NCBI GenBank assembly: GCA_946626595.1
Contig: CAMOUQ010000017.1
Coordinates: forward strand, 1 to 32,708
Source: an uncultured Prevotellaceae bacterium
GTDB lineage: Bacteria > Bacteroidota > Bacteroidia > Bacteroidales > Bacteroidaceae
Reading direction: 5' to 3'
Length of the DNA stretch: 32,708 bases
Part shown: one piece after another, positions 17,521 through 25,416 of the stretch
How the letters are laid out: each line of letters opens with the position of its first letter
Position numbering within the stretch: position 1 is the first letter of the stretch
Program-made: the position numbers and the translations under genes
The notes under the pieces: generated by a model
What the model was told of the DNA's origin: nothing
The model's database searches: none
Seen by the model: only the letters and a program-made list of their open reading frames with translations

Positions 17521-20500
17521 ATGGAAGCACTTGATTTTGTACATCTGCACGTACACACCCAATACTCGCTGCTCGACGGACAAGCCAGCATCTCCAGTCT
17601 GCTGAAGAAAGCTACAGCCGATGGTATGCGGGGTATGGCCGTCACCGACCATGGCAATATGATGGGTATCAAGGAGTTCTTCAATTCGTGCAAGAAACTC
17701 AACAAGGAACGCAAGGAGCAAGGCCTGGAACCCTTCAAGCCCATCATCGGTTGCGAAATGTATGTGGCATTCCGCAACAAGGAGTCGAAGGACAAGGACA
17801 TGGGCGACAACACCCGCTACCATCTCATCGTCCTGGCCAAGAACCAGGTGGGCTACCACAATCTCATCAAGCTGGTGTCGCGGTCCTGGACCGACGGATT
17901 CTACAACCGTCCACGCACCGACCGCGCCGACCTGGAACGTTTCCATGAGGGACTGATAGTCTGCTCGGCCTGCATTGCCGGTGAGGTGCCCCGCAAGATT
18001 CACCGTGGCGACATGGAAGGAGCAGAGGAGACCATCCGCTGGTACCACAACCTCTTTGGTGACGACTACTACCTGGAGCTGCAGCGCCACCCCGTCACCA
18101 ATCCCAACCAGCGGGCCAACCGCGAAACCTTCCCCATACAGCAGGAGGTGAACAAGGTGCTCATCGAGTTGGCACGGAAACATGGCATCAAGGTCGTTTG
18201 TACCAACGACGTACACTTTGTCGACGAGGACGATGCCGAGGCCCACGACCGACTCATCTGTCTGGCCACGAGCCGCGACCTCGACGACCCCAAGCGCATG
18301 CTCTACTCCAAGCAGGAATGGTTCAAGACGCGCCAGGAGATGACCCAACTGTTTGCTGACGTCCCCGAGGCACTGACCAATACGCTGGAAATCCTGGACA
18401 AGGTGGAGCAGTACGACATCGACCATGCCCCCATCATGCCCAACTTCGAGATTCCTGAGGATTTTGGCACCGAGGCACAGTACCACGAACGCTTCACCGA
18501 CCAGCAACTCTTCGACGAGTTCACACGCGACGAGCACGGCAATGTGGTGATGAGCCAGGAAGATGCCGAGAAGAAGATAAAGAAGATGGGCGGCGTAGAC
18601 AAACTCTACCGTCTGAAACTGGAGGCCGACTACCTCACCCATCTGACCCTGATAGGTGCTAAGCGCCGCTATGGCGACCCTGTGCCCGAGGATGTGATGG
18701 AACGGCTCATTTTCGAGCTCCACGTCATGAAGACGATGGGCTTCCCCGGCTACTTCCTCATCGTACAGGACTACATCAACGCCGCCCGCCACGAACTCGA
18801 CGTCAGCGTCGGTCCCGGACGTGGTTCGGCAGCCGGCAGTGCAGTGGCCTACTGTCTGGGCATTACACAAATCGACCCCATCCGCTACGACCTCCTGTTC
18901 GAGCGCTTCCTCAATCCCGACCGCATCTCCCTGCCCGATATCGACGTCGACTTCGACGACGACGGACGTGGCAAGGTGCTCTCCTGGGTGACCCAGAAGT
19001 ACGGCGAGGAGAAGGTGGCCCACATCATCACCTACGGCACCATGGCCACCAAACTGGCCATCAAGGACGTGGCCCGAGTGGAGAAACTGCCCCTCGATCA
19101 GGCCAACGCCCTCTGCAAACTCATCCCCGACCGCATGCCTGAGGTCAATGGCAAACCCTTGAAGATGAACTTGCCCAACGTCATCAGCGTGGTGCCCGAG
19201 CTGCAACAGGCCGAGTCCTCGCCCGACCCGCTCCTGAGGGACACCATCCGCTACGCCAAGAAGCTGGAGGGCAACGTCCGCAATACGGGTGTCCATGCCT
19301 GCGGCGTCATCATCTGCCGCGACGACGTCTCCGACTGGGTGCCCATCTCCACCGCCGAGGACAAGGACACCGGCGAGAAACTCCTCTGCACACAATACGA
19401 AGGCTCCGTCATCGAGGACACGGGCCTCATCAAGATGGACTTCCTGGGCCTGAAGACCCTGAGCCAGATAAAAGAATGCCAGCAGAACATCCGCGACAGC
19501 CTGGGCATAGAGGTCGACGTGGACAAACTGGACATCAACGACCCCGCCACCTACCAACTCTATTGCGACGGCCGCACCGTGGGCACCTTCCAGTTCGAGT
19601 CGGCCGGCATGCAGAAGTACCTACGCGAACTGCAGCCCACCACCTTCGAGGACCTCATCGCCATGAACGCCCTCTACCGACCGGGCCCCATGGACTACAT
19701 CCCCGACTTCATCGACCGCAAGCAGGGTCGCAAACCCGTGGAGTACGACATCCCCTGCATGGAGAAGTACCTCAAGGACACCTACGGCATCACCGTCTAT
19801 CAGGAGCAGGTCATGCTCCTTTCGCGCCAGCTGGCCAACTTCACCCGAGGCGAGAGCGACACCCTGCGCAAGGCCATGGGTAAGAAACTGAAGGACAAAC
19901 TGGACCACATGAAGCCCCAGTTCATCAACCAGGGCAAGCAGAACGGCCACGACCCCAAGGTGCTGGAGAAGATATGGGCCGACTGGGAGAAGTTTGCCTC
20001 CTACGCCTTCAACAAGAGCCATGCCACCTGCTACTCTTGGGTAGCGTACCAGACGGCCTACCTCAAGGCCAACTATCCCGCCCAGTTCATGGCCGGCATC
20101 ATGAGCCGCGCCAAGGATATAGCCGAGGTCACCAAACTGATGAACGAATGCAAGGGTATGGGCATCGAAACCCTCGGTCCCGACATCAACTTCAGTCGCC
20201 ACAAGTTCAGCGTCGACCCCGGTGGCAACATACGTTTCGGCCTCAGCGCCATCTCCGGACTCGGAGCCAGCGCCGTGGACGCCATCGTCAAGGAGCGCGA
20301 CGCCAACGGCCCCTATGCCGACATCTTCGACTTCGCCAAGCGCGTCCCCATCAGCATGGTCAAGCGCAGCGGACTGGAGTGCCTGGCCCTGAGCGGCGCC
20401 TTCGACACTTTCTCCAAGCAAATCTCGCGCGAACAGTTCTTTGCCCGGGGCCCCAAGGACGAAACCTTCATCGACACCCTTACCCGATTCAGCACCCAAT

Positions 20501-21243
20501 ACCAGCAGGCACAGCAGGACGCACAGATGTCGCTCTTCGGCGGACTCGATGCCGTGGAGATCAGCGTGCCCCCCATCCCTGCCGCCGAGCGCTGGAGCAC
20601 CCTCGAACGCCTCAACCGCGAGAAGGAGAAGATTGGCATCTACCTCTCCGCCCATCCCCTCGACGAATACGCCGTCGTGCTAAAGGGTATGTGCAACGTC
20701 CACATGGACCAGATGGCCGACCTCACCGCCCTGCAAAACCGCGAGGTGCGCATCGGAGGCATCGTCACCGCCCTGCGCAAGGGCGTCTCCCGCACCGGCC
20801 ACCCTTACGGCATCGTCACCATTGAGGACTACAGCGGCTCCGGCGAACTCGCCCTCTTCGGCATGAACTGGACCAACTGGAGCAACTTCATGGAGCAGGG
20901 CTACACCCTCTACATCGTCGGTCGCGTACAGCCCAAGAAGTACCGCCAGGACAGCTTCGACTTCATCATCGACCGCATCGACTTCCTGGCCAGCGTCAAG
21001 GAGAAGGAGATACACTCCGTCACCATCTCCTTCAACCTCGAGAACCTCGACGAAGACTTTGTCTTCTCTCTGGCCGACTATGCCAAGCGCAACCCCGGGC
21101 CCACCACCCTCCAATTCGGCATCTACGAGCTGGGCCAGGAGATGCACCTCAGCACCGTGGCCAAGCGCCACCACATAGCCGCCACCCAGGAACTCCTCGA
21201 CCTCCTCGACAAGCAGCCCCACATGACCTATCGCATCAACTGA
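17521..21243 (+). CDS. dnaE: DNA polymerase III subunit alpha
   Basis: The 1240-aa replicative polymerase. The N-terminal PHP domain starts at once with FVHLHVHTQYSLLDG. The palm carries the catalytic aspartates D473 and D475 (PDIDVDFDDDGRG) and D640 (IKMDFLGLKTL). A beta-binding and helix-hairpin-helix region and a C-terminal OB fold (about 1075-1160, VRIGGIVTALRKG) follow. Length is slightly above the E. coli enzyme (1160 aa). It is followed by trxA and a small acidic protein on the same strand. Codon use is strongly C-ending compared with its surroundings, consistent with high expression. Confidence 0.97.
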   Translation: MEALDFVHLHVHTQYSLLDGQASISSLLKKATADGMRGMAVTDHGNMMGIKEFFNSCKKLNKERKEQGLEPFKPIIGCEMYVAFRNKESKDKDMGDNTRYHLIVLAKNQVGYHNLIKLVSRSWTDGFYNRPRTDRADLERFHEGLIVCSACIAGEVPRKIHRGDMEGAEETIRWYHNLFGDDYYLELQRHPVTNPNQRANRETFPIQQEVNKVLIELARKHGIKVVCTNDVHFVDEDDAEAHDRLICLATSRDLDDPKRMLYSKQEWFKTRQEMTQLFADVPEALTNTLEILDKVEQYDIDHAPIMPNFEIPEDFGTEAQYHERFTDQQLFDEFTRDEHGNVVMSQEDAEKKIKKMGGVDKLYRLKLEADYLTHLTLIGAKRRYGDPVPEDVMERLIFELHVMKTMGFPGYFLIVQDYINAARHELDVSVGPGRGSAAGSAVAYCLGITQIDPIRYDLLFERFLNPDRISLPDIDVDFDDDGRGKVLSWVTQKYGEEKVAHIITYGTMATKLAIKDVARVEKLPLDQANALCKLIPDRMPEVNGKPLKMNLPNVISVVPELQQAESSPDPLLRDTIRYAKKLEGNVRNTGVHACGVIICRDDVSDWVPISTAEDKDTGEKLLCTQYEGSVIEDTGLIKMDFLGLKTLSQIKECQQNIRDSLGIEVDVDKLDINDPATYQLYCDGRTVGTFQFESAGMQKYLRELQPTTFEDLIAMNALYRPGPMDYIPDFIDRKQGRKPVEYDIPCMEKYLKDTYGITVYQEQVMLLSRQLANFTRGESDTLRKAMGKKLKDKLDHMKPQFINQGKQNGHDPKVLEKIWADWEKFASYAFNKSHATCYSWVAYQTAYLKANYPAQFMAGIMSRAKDIAEVTKLMNECKGMGIETLGPDINFSRHKFSVDPGGNIRFGLSAISGLGASAVDAIVKERDANGPYADIFDFAKRVPISMVKRSGLECLALSGAFDTFSKQISREQFFARGPKDETFIDTLTRFSTQYQQAQQDAQMSLFGGLDAVEISVPPIPAAERWSTLERLNREKEKIGIYLSAHPLDEYAVVLKGMCNVHMDQMADLTALQNREVRIGGIVTALRKGVSRTGHPYGIVTIEDYSGSGELALFGMNWTNWSNFMEQGYTLYIVGRVQPKKYRQDSFDFIIDRIDFLASVKEKEIHSVTISFNLENLDEDFVFSLADYAKRNPGPTTLQFGIYELGQEMHLSTVAKRHHIAATQELLDLLDKQPHMTYRIN

Positions 21244-21298
21244 TATAATTTCAACGAATTCTTAAACTCATAATTATTAATTCTTAATTTACATTATT

Positions 21299-21616
21299 AT
21301 GGCACTACACATCACAAGCGAAAACTTCAAGCAGCTCACCCAGAGCGGCAAACCCCTCCTTCTCGACTTCTGGGCTACATGGTGCGGCCCCTGCAAGCGC
21401 CTCGCCCCCATCGTCGAGGAACTGGCCACCGAGTACGAAGGCCGCGTCAACATCGGCAAGTGCGACGTTGAGGAAGACGACGAACTCGCCATGCAGTTCC
21501 AGGTCAGCAGCATCCCCACCGTTGTCCTCTTCAACAAGCAGGGCGAAGTATTCAAGCGCCTCGTAGGTCTCCAGTCCAAGGCTACCCTGGTCGAGAACCT
21601 CGAGCAGCTGCTCTAA
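21299..21616 (+). CDS. trxA: Thioredoxin
   Basis: A 105-aa cytosolic thioredoxin with the active site W28-C-G-P-C32 and cis-proline P73 (SSIPTVVLF). There is no signal peptide. It starts 55 bp after dnaE, with AT-rich aattctt-type repeats in both flanking gaps and no clear promoter of its own, so it may be co-transcribed with dnaE. It could supply electrons to the DsbD encoded at 4945-7002; that link is inferred. Confidence 0.96.
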   Translation: MALHITSENFKQLTQSGKPLLLDFWATWCGPCKRLAPIVEELATEYEGRVNIGKCDVEEDDELAMQFQVSSIPTVVLFNKQGEVFKRLVGLQSKATLVENLEQLL

Positions 21617-21661
21617 TCCCCCCAATTCTTAATTCTTAACTCTTAATTTTTAATTACTTCC

Positions 21662-21988
21662 ATGACCTTCGAAGACGAACTGCTGCAGGACGCAGAAGAT
21701 GACGTCCGCACCGTTGAGTACATCAAGAACTACCTGCCACAGGAACTCAAGGAACGCTTCACCGACGACCTTCTCTACTATCTGCTCGACGTCCTCGTCG
21801 AGTACTATGCCGACAGTGGCATCCTCGACGCCCAGCCCGACGCCGAAGGCTACATCGACATCGACGTAGAGGAAGTGGCCAACCACCTCGCCCGCCAGGC
21901 CCGCAAGGACCAGATGGGCGACTTCGCCCCCGACGACCTCCGTTGGGTCGTAGAGGGCGAGATGGAGTATGCCGAAAGTTTGGAATAG
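21662..21988 (+). CDS. Conserved small acidic protein of unknown function
   Basis: A 108-aa, strongly acidic cytosolic protein (repeated D/E runs, e.g. YIDIDVEEVANHLARQA) with predicted helices and no recognisable catalytic motif. It starts 45 bp after trxA on the same strand and has the same C-ending codon preference, so it is a real gene in the dnaE-trxA group. I do not recognise the family; a regulatory or protein-binding role would be a guess. Confidence 0.75.
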   Translation: MTFEDELLQDAEDDVRTVEYIKNYLPQELKERFTDDLLYYLLDVLVEYYADSGILDAQPDAEGYIDIDVEEVANHLARQARKDQMGDFAPDDLRWVVEGEMEYAESLE

Positions 21989-22012
21989 GCGTCTCCTCCA
22001 GCCCAGATACGA

Positions 22013-22049
22013 ACAGGCCCGAATCGGTAAAGTGCCGATTCGGGCCTGT
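22013..22049. terminator. Hairpin between convergent genes
   Basis: A perfect 15-bp stem (22013-22027 with 22035-22049) with a 7-nt loop between the 3' ends of the small acidic gene and tsaE. It lacks a T tract on either strand, so it may act as a bidirectional 3'-end or transcript-stability structure. Confidence 0.6.
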
Positions 22050-22073
22050 CTGTCATTCCAGCGTAGCGCGATG

Positions 22074-22496
22074 CTAATCCAACCTCAATTCCCTGCTCCC
22101 GTCGGGCTGTTCCTCGATGGTCACGCGCACCGCATCCTCCGGCAGCAGCGTTTCCACCAGTTCCGGCCACTCTATGAAGCACACATTGCCCGAGTAGAAA
22201 TAATCCTCGCAGCCCATGTCCCGGGCCTCGGAGATACTCTTTATGCGGTAGAAGTCGAAGTGGTAAATCCGTCCCTGCGCCCCAGCGTATTCGTTCACGA
22301 TGGCAAAGGTGGGCGACGTCACCACGTCCTCCGTCACGCCCAGCGCCCCGCACAGGGCCCGGACAAACGTAGTTTTGCCGGCCCCCATGGCCCCGTAGAA
22401 GGCAAACACGCGCCTTTCGCCCATGCAGTCCACAAACTGCCTTGCCGCCTCCTGGATGTCATCGAGCCCAAATCTTAAAGTCGTCTGCTTATCCAT
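22074..22496 (-). CDS. tsaE: tRNA threonylcarbamoyladenosine biosynthesis ATPase TsaE
   Basis: The 140-aa ATPase of the TsaBDE complex that makes t6A37 in ANN-decoding tRNAs. The Walker A motif GAMGAGKTT lies at 35-43, switch SPTF at 61-64 and HFDFYR at 79-84, with VCFIEWPE near the C-terminus. I chose the ATG at 22496; the frame is open to 22598, but the extension crosses the promoter and a hairpin. It has its own promoter. Confidence 0.93.
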   Translation of the reverse strand: MDKQTTLRFGLDDIQEAARQFVDCMGERRVFAFYGAMGAGKTTFVRALCGALGVTEDVVTSPTFAIVNEYAGAQGRIYHFDFYRIKSISEARDMGCEDYFYSGNVCFIEWPELVETLLPEDAVRVTIEEQPDGSRELRLD

Positions 22497-22529
22497 ATCT
22501 TTTCCTTTCTTTTTAATGCTTTCCGCCTG

Positions 22530-22537
22530 CAAAGGTA
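22530..22537 (-). promoter_or_regulatory. tsaE promoter -7 box within a short palindrome
   Basis: TACCTTTG on the minus strand, 33 bp upstream of the tsaE ATG. It is framed by a 6-bp inverted repeat, gcctgc (22525-22530) and gcaggc (22545-22550). Confidence 0.65.
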
Positions 22538-22560
22538 CGAATAAGCAGGCAGAATGCCAA

Positions 22561-22588
22561 ACGAGGTTGCAATTTTCCGCAACCTCGT
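22561..22588 (-). terminator. Hairpin downstream of the secreted-protein gene
   Basis: Perfect 10-bp arms (22561-22570 with 22579-22588) and an 8-nt loop, followed on the minus strand by only a few T residues. A possible weak terminator ahead of the tsaE promoter. Confidence 0.5.
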
Positions 22589-22614
22589 ATTGTCCCAACC
22601 TTTACCTAAGTGGA

Positions 22615-22697
22615 GTAAATCTTTTACCTCACCATGTAAACGTTTTACCCCAGTTATGTAAACGTTTTACCTAACTGAGGTAAGAACCGTGTAATGG
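22615..22697. repeat. Triple GTAAA palindrome element, copy 2
   Basis: GTAAAnnTTTTAC blocks begin at 22615, 22636 and 22658, and the element ends in gtgtaatgg. It matches 9253-9335 in length, spacing and the central block (ctcaccatgtaaacgtttta). Confidence 0.85.
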
Positions 22698-22703
22698 TAT
22701 CGG

Positions 22704-23690
22704 TCATTGCAGATAGTCCTTTACCAGGCAGCCGCACCTATCGACGGTCACCAGGAAGTATCGGCCCGTCATGATTCGGAAATCTGAGGTGAAGAGGGGG
22801 TTGAAGGTGCCGGGCATCAGATATTCGACATAGCGTTTCATGCGATTGAAGGCCTTGAGAGTCTCTTCATCGGGTTGCTCGGGGGAAAGCAGTTCCAGCG
22901 TATACTCTGACTCAGCCGAACGGGCTTCGCGAGGCTTTTCGTAGAGCAGAACAGAGAAAGTATGTTCGTTAAGAATGTCATTATAACCGTCGTTCCCAAA
23001 GTCGAGATTCACCATACGGCCAAAGAACCGTGCCCCGGAGCGGATGCGGTGATACCAATGCCCATCCAGCACAAAACCGGGGGCTTTATAGCAAAAGAAA
23101 TCGAGAGGACGATAGTTGAAGCCTCCGGTTCCCACGCGCGAATGCTTATCGAATGTGTCGGCCGATGGCAGCGGCGAGACGATGAATCCCATGTAGTGGC
23201 GCGGCTCGCGCAAGAAGACATAGGTGCGCTCCATCAGGGGGAGGGTGTCACGATTCACCCGTTTCAGCAGTTCGGTCTGGGGCTGGCCATTGGTGTCGAG
23301 CAATTGCTGCAGCTGGAAACGCTTGCCGCGAGCCCACACACCGCGCAAGTTGTGAACCTTGCGGACAGGATGGTCGCGCAGGGGCGATGTGAGCAGGATG
23401 CTACGGTCGTTGAAACCATAGACGATGGAGTCGAAACCAGCATAGGGGGACGAGGTGAAGCGGTGGGCGTGATACTTGTGGAAGGCTTCCTTCATCTCCT
23501 GAACCGAAACGGTGTCGCGGAAATAGCGTTGGAGGATGCCCAGAGAGCCTTTCGACTGATAACGATAGTGATGCCAATGCTCGCTGAAAAGGTTGCGGGG
23601 AATGACTTTCTCTACTTTCTGTCTCTGTGCCGAAGCACTGAGTGCGAAGCAAGCCATGAGTGCTGCAAAGAGGATGCGTGCGTTTTTCAT
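22704..23690 (-). CDS. Exported protein of unknown function
   Basis: A 328-aa protein with a clear signal peptide (1-21, ending SASAQ) and no transmembrane segment afterwards, so it is periplasmic or surface-exposed. It is rich in aromatic and basic residues (HWHHYRYQSKG, FDSIVYGFNDR) and carries a late CGC pair (VDRCGCLVKDYLQ). I do not recognise a family. I chose the ATG at 23690; an upstream start at 23774 would add a stretch that crosses the promoter and has no signal-peptide logic. The gene is flanked by its own promoter and a hairpin, so it is a single-gene unit. Confidence 0.8.
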   Translation of the reverse strand: MKNARILFAALMACFALSASAQRQKVEKVIPRNLFSEHWHHYRYQSKGSLGILQRYFRDTVSVQEMKEAFHKYHAHRFTSSPYAGFDSIVYGFNDRSILLTSPLRDHPVRKVHNLRGVWARGKRFQLQQLLDTNGQPQTELLKRVNRDTLPLMERTYVFLREPRHYMGFIVSPLPSADTFDKHSRVGTGGFNYRPLDFFCYKAPGFVLDGHWYHRIRSGARFFGRMVNLDFGNDGYNDILNEHTFSVLLYEKPREARSAESEYTLELLSPEQPDEETLKAFNRMKRYVEYLMPGTFNPLFTSDFRIMTGRYFLVTVDRCGCLVKDYLQ

Positions 23691-23722
23691 AATCTTGTGT
23701 TTTAAGAATGTTTTTCTGGCGG

Positions 23723-23752
23723 CAAAGATACCACGGAAAAACATCTCTGCAA
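23723..23752 (-). promoter_or_regulatory. Promoter of the exported-protein gene
   Basis: TATCTTTG (23730-23723) and TTG (23752-23750) on the minus strand with a 19-nt spacer. It supports the start at 23690. Confidence 0.75.
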
Positions 23753-23788
23753 AACGAAACAAGCAGGAATGCACAGCAAACGATACAC

Positions 23789-23822
23789 CAAAAATACACC
23801 AAATGTGGTTCCCAGGGTGTAT
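23789..23822 (-). terminator. Terminator of the aroA-porX-TPR operon
   Basis: A 7-bp stem (23794-23800 with 23816-23822) and a 15-nt loop, then TTTTT on the minus strand, shortly after the TPR/HTH gene stop. Confidence 0.65.
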
Positions 23823-23830
23823 CTAATGAC

Positions 23831-25390
23831 TTAATGTTGAGTGGGTTGTATGGAGTCTGCTACTTGACTCACTTTCTTCAATGTGGCCAGCAGCGCAGAG
23901 GCGCTTTTCTCGCCCGAAAGTTTCTGATTGGCACCAGACTTGGCATTGCCTACGGCCTGAGGAGAGATGTCCAGGAGGGTGGCGATAGCGTTGGAGGGAA
24001 TGTCGATGAGGGTGAGCAGGGCCACAAGACGTTCCTGGTCCGATAGCTTGGAAGTTACAAACTGAGACCAAACGTGTGGCATGTGGCGTTTGAAGACGCT
24101 TGTCAATTTTCCCCATTCGCGTTTCGTTGGCCTTTTGCCATTGTATTCCTTGTGAGCCATGGCTACGAACAATTGAACGATTTCCTCACCTTGCAATTGT
24201 TCTTCGCGCAGGGCCATGTCCCAGTTGCCAATCTGAGCTTCTGCCTTTTGCAGCTTGTCGCGGGTCTGTTGCAGTGCCTCGTCCCTCTGTCGGGTTCGAT
24301 GCCTTACCTTATTATATATAATGTAGACAATGGAGAGGACAAGGGCGAGTGCAGCGGCAACAAACAGAAACAGATACCACGCCATCCGGGCCTCACTCTC
24401 CTTCTGGCTGGCCAGGTGTCGGCTTTGTGCCTGTTCGTATTTCGATTCTGAGAGCTGAGCGGCATGGATGCTCATGCGCGAACGGATGGCTCTTTTGGCT
24501 TTCTCTTGTTGGTGGATTTGCTCATATTTCTCGATGGAATCGGCATTTTCTCGTGCTTGGTAGATTGAGAGCAAGGCTTCCGAAGCTTCCATGGAATAGT
24601 CGGAAGCCATTAAGCGACGGAAGTAGTATTCGGCAGAGTCCGTCTTGTTCGTTCCCTTATATAATAGCCCCTTGCTGTAATAATACAGTTCGTTGCCAGG
24701 CTGGATGTTGCCATGTTTGTCGAATAGACCCGATTCGCGCTCGTAGATGTCCAAGAGCCGTCGCACCTGATTGTAATCCCCCTTGAGCGCGAAGGTATAA
24801 ATAGGGGTATCATAGACACGGGCCGCCAGTTCATGCTCTCCTCTTTGGAGAAAGAGCCGTCTGACTTTGTTGGCTACATTCATCATGGTTGCCGTGTCGC
24901 CCAAGACGGAGTAGGACCCGACGGTGTGGGCAAGTGCGCCGATGCTGAGCAGCGTATCTCTTGCCTTGAGGGCCAGGTGGCTTTGCTCCTGATAGGCATG
25001 GAGGTGTTCGTAGGGTTGGGATTGTTCGCCATATATCGCCCCCATTTCACCGAAAATGCGGGACAGCGTGGCATAGTCACAATCCGGGTCCAATGTATCA
25101 GCCTTCTGTACGGCTGTCTCAAAATGACGGAGGGCTATTGTCTTGTCGCCCATGTCGCGATAGGCACAGCCGAGCATGTAGTAGGCCCGCAGACGCAGGT
25201 TGGCAGGATGCCACCAATGGTCGTAGTAGCGGACGAGGCTGAGGCCAATGCTGTCGGAGGTGAAGAGAGAGTCGTGCTGGTTCATCCACTCGGCCTGTTC
25301 CAATGTCTGGCGCATGCGATCGTTCCGCCCGCAGGAGACGAGCAGGACGGCAAATATGAGGGACAATATGTGGCGCAGGGGCGTACTCAT
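23831..25390 (-). CDS. Membrane TPR protein with cytoplasmic helix-turn-helix domain
   Basis: A 519-aa putative one-component regulator. The N-terminal signal has a possible lipobox (C20, LVSC). Degenerate TPR repeats span about 60-300, one transmembrane helix lies at 337-359, a basic coiled coil at 360-400, and a LuxR/sigma-4-like helix-turn-helix at about 448-492 (SDQERLVALLTL...SPQAVGNAKSG). This layout is common in Bacteroidales, where the TPR part is periplasmic and the C-terminus cytoplasmic. It starts 26 bp after porX and is probably the last gene of its operon. A role in T9SS or envelope signalling is inferred from position only. Confidence 0.8.
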   Translation of the reverse strand: MSTPLRHILSLIFAVLLVSCGRNDRMRQTLEQAEWMNQHDSLFTSDSIGLSLVRYYDHWWHPANLRLRAYYMLGCAYRDMGDKTIALRHFETAVQKADTLDPDCDYATLSRIFGEMGAIYGEQSQPYEHLHAYQEQSHLALKARDTLLSIGALAHTVGSYSVLGDTATMMNVANKVRRLFLQRGEHELAARVYDTPIYTFALKGDYNQVRRLLDIYERESGLFDKHGNIQPGNELYYYSKGLLYKGTNKTDSAEYYFRRLMASDYSMEASEALLSIYQARENADSIEKYEQIHQQEKAKRAIRSRMSIHAAQLSESKYEQAQSRHLASQKESEARMAWYLFLFVAAALALVLSIVYIIYNKVRHRTRQRDEALQQTRDKLQKAEAQIGNWDMALREEQLQGEEIVQLFVAMAHKEYNGKRPTKREWGKLTSVFKRHMPHVWSQFVTSKLSDQERLVALLTLIDIPSNAIATLLDISPQAVGNAKSGANQKLSGEKSASALLATLKKVSQVADSIQPTQH

Positions 25391-25416
25391 AGAGGGAATG
25401 GTCGTCTTGCCCCGTT

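Noticed and set aside
17449..19557. Long open frame (702 codons) antisense to dnaE
   Set aside because: It mirrors dnaE codons and has no family-like sequence; dnaE is unambiguous. Long antisense frames here follow from C/G-ending codons.
22497..22598. N-terminal extension of TsaE
   Set aside because: It would run across the -7 box and into a hairpin, and TsaE proteins start near the ATG at 22496.
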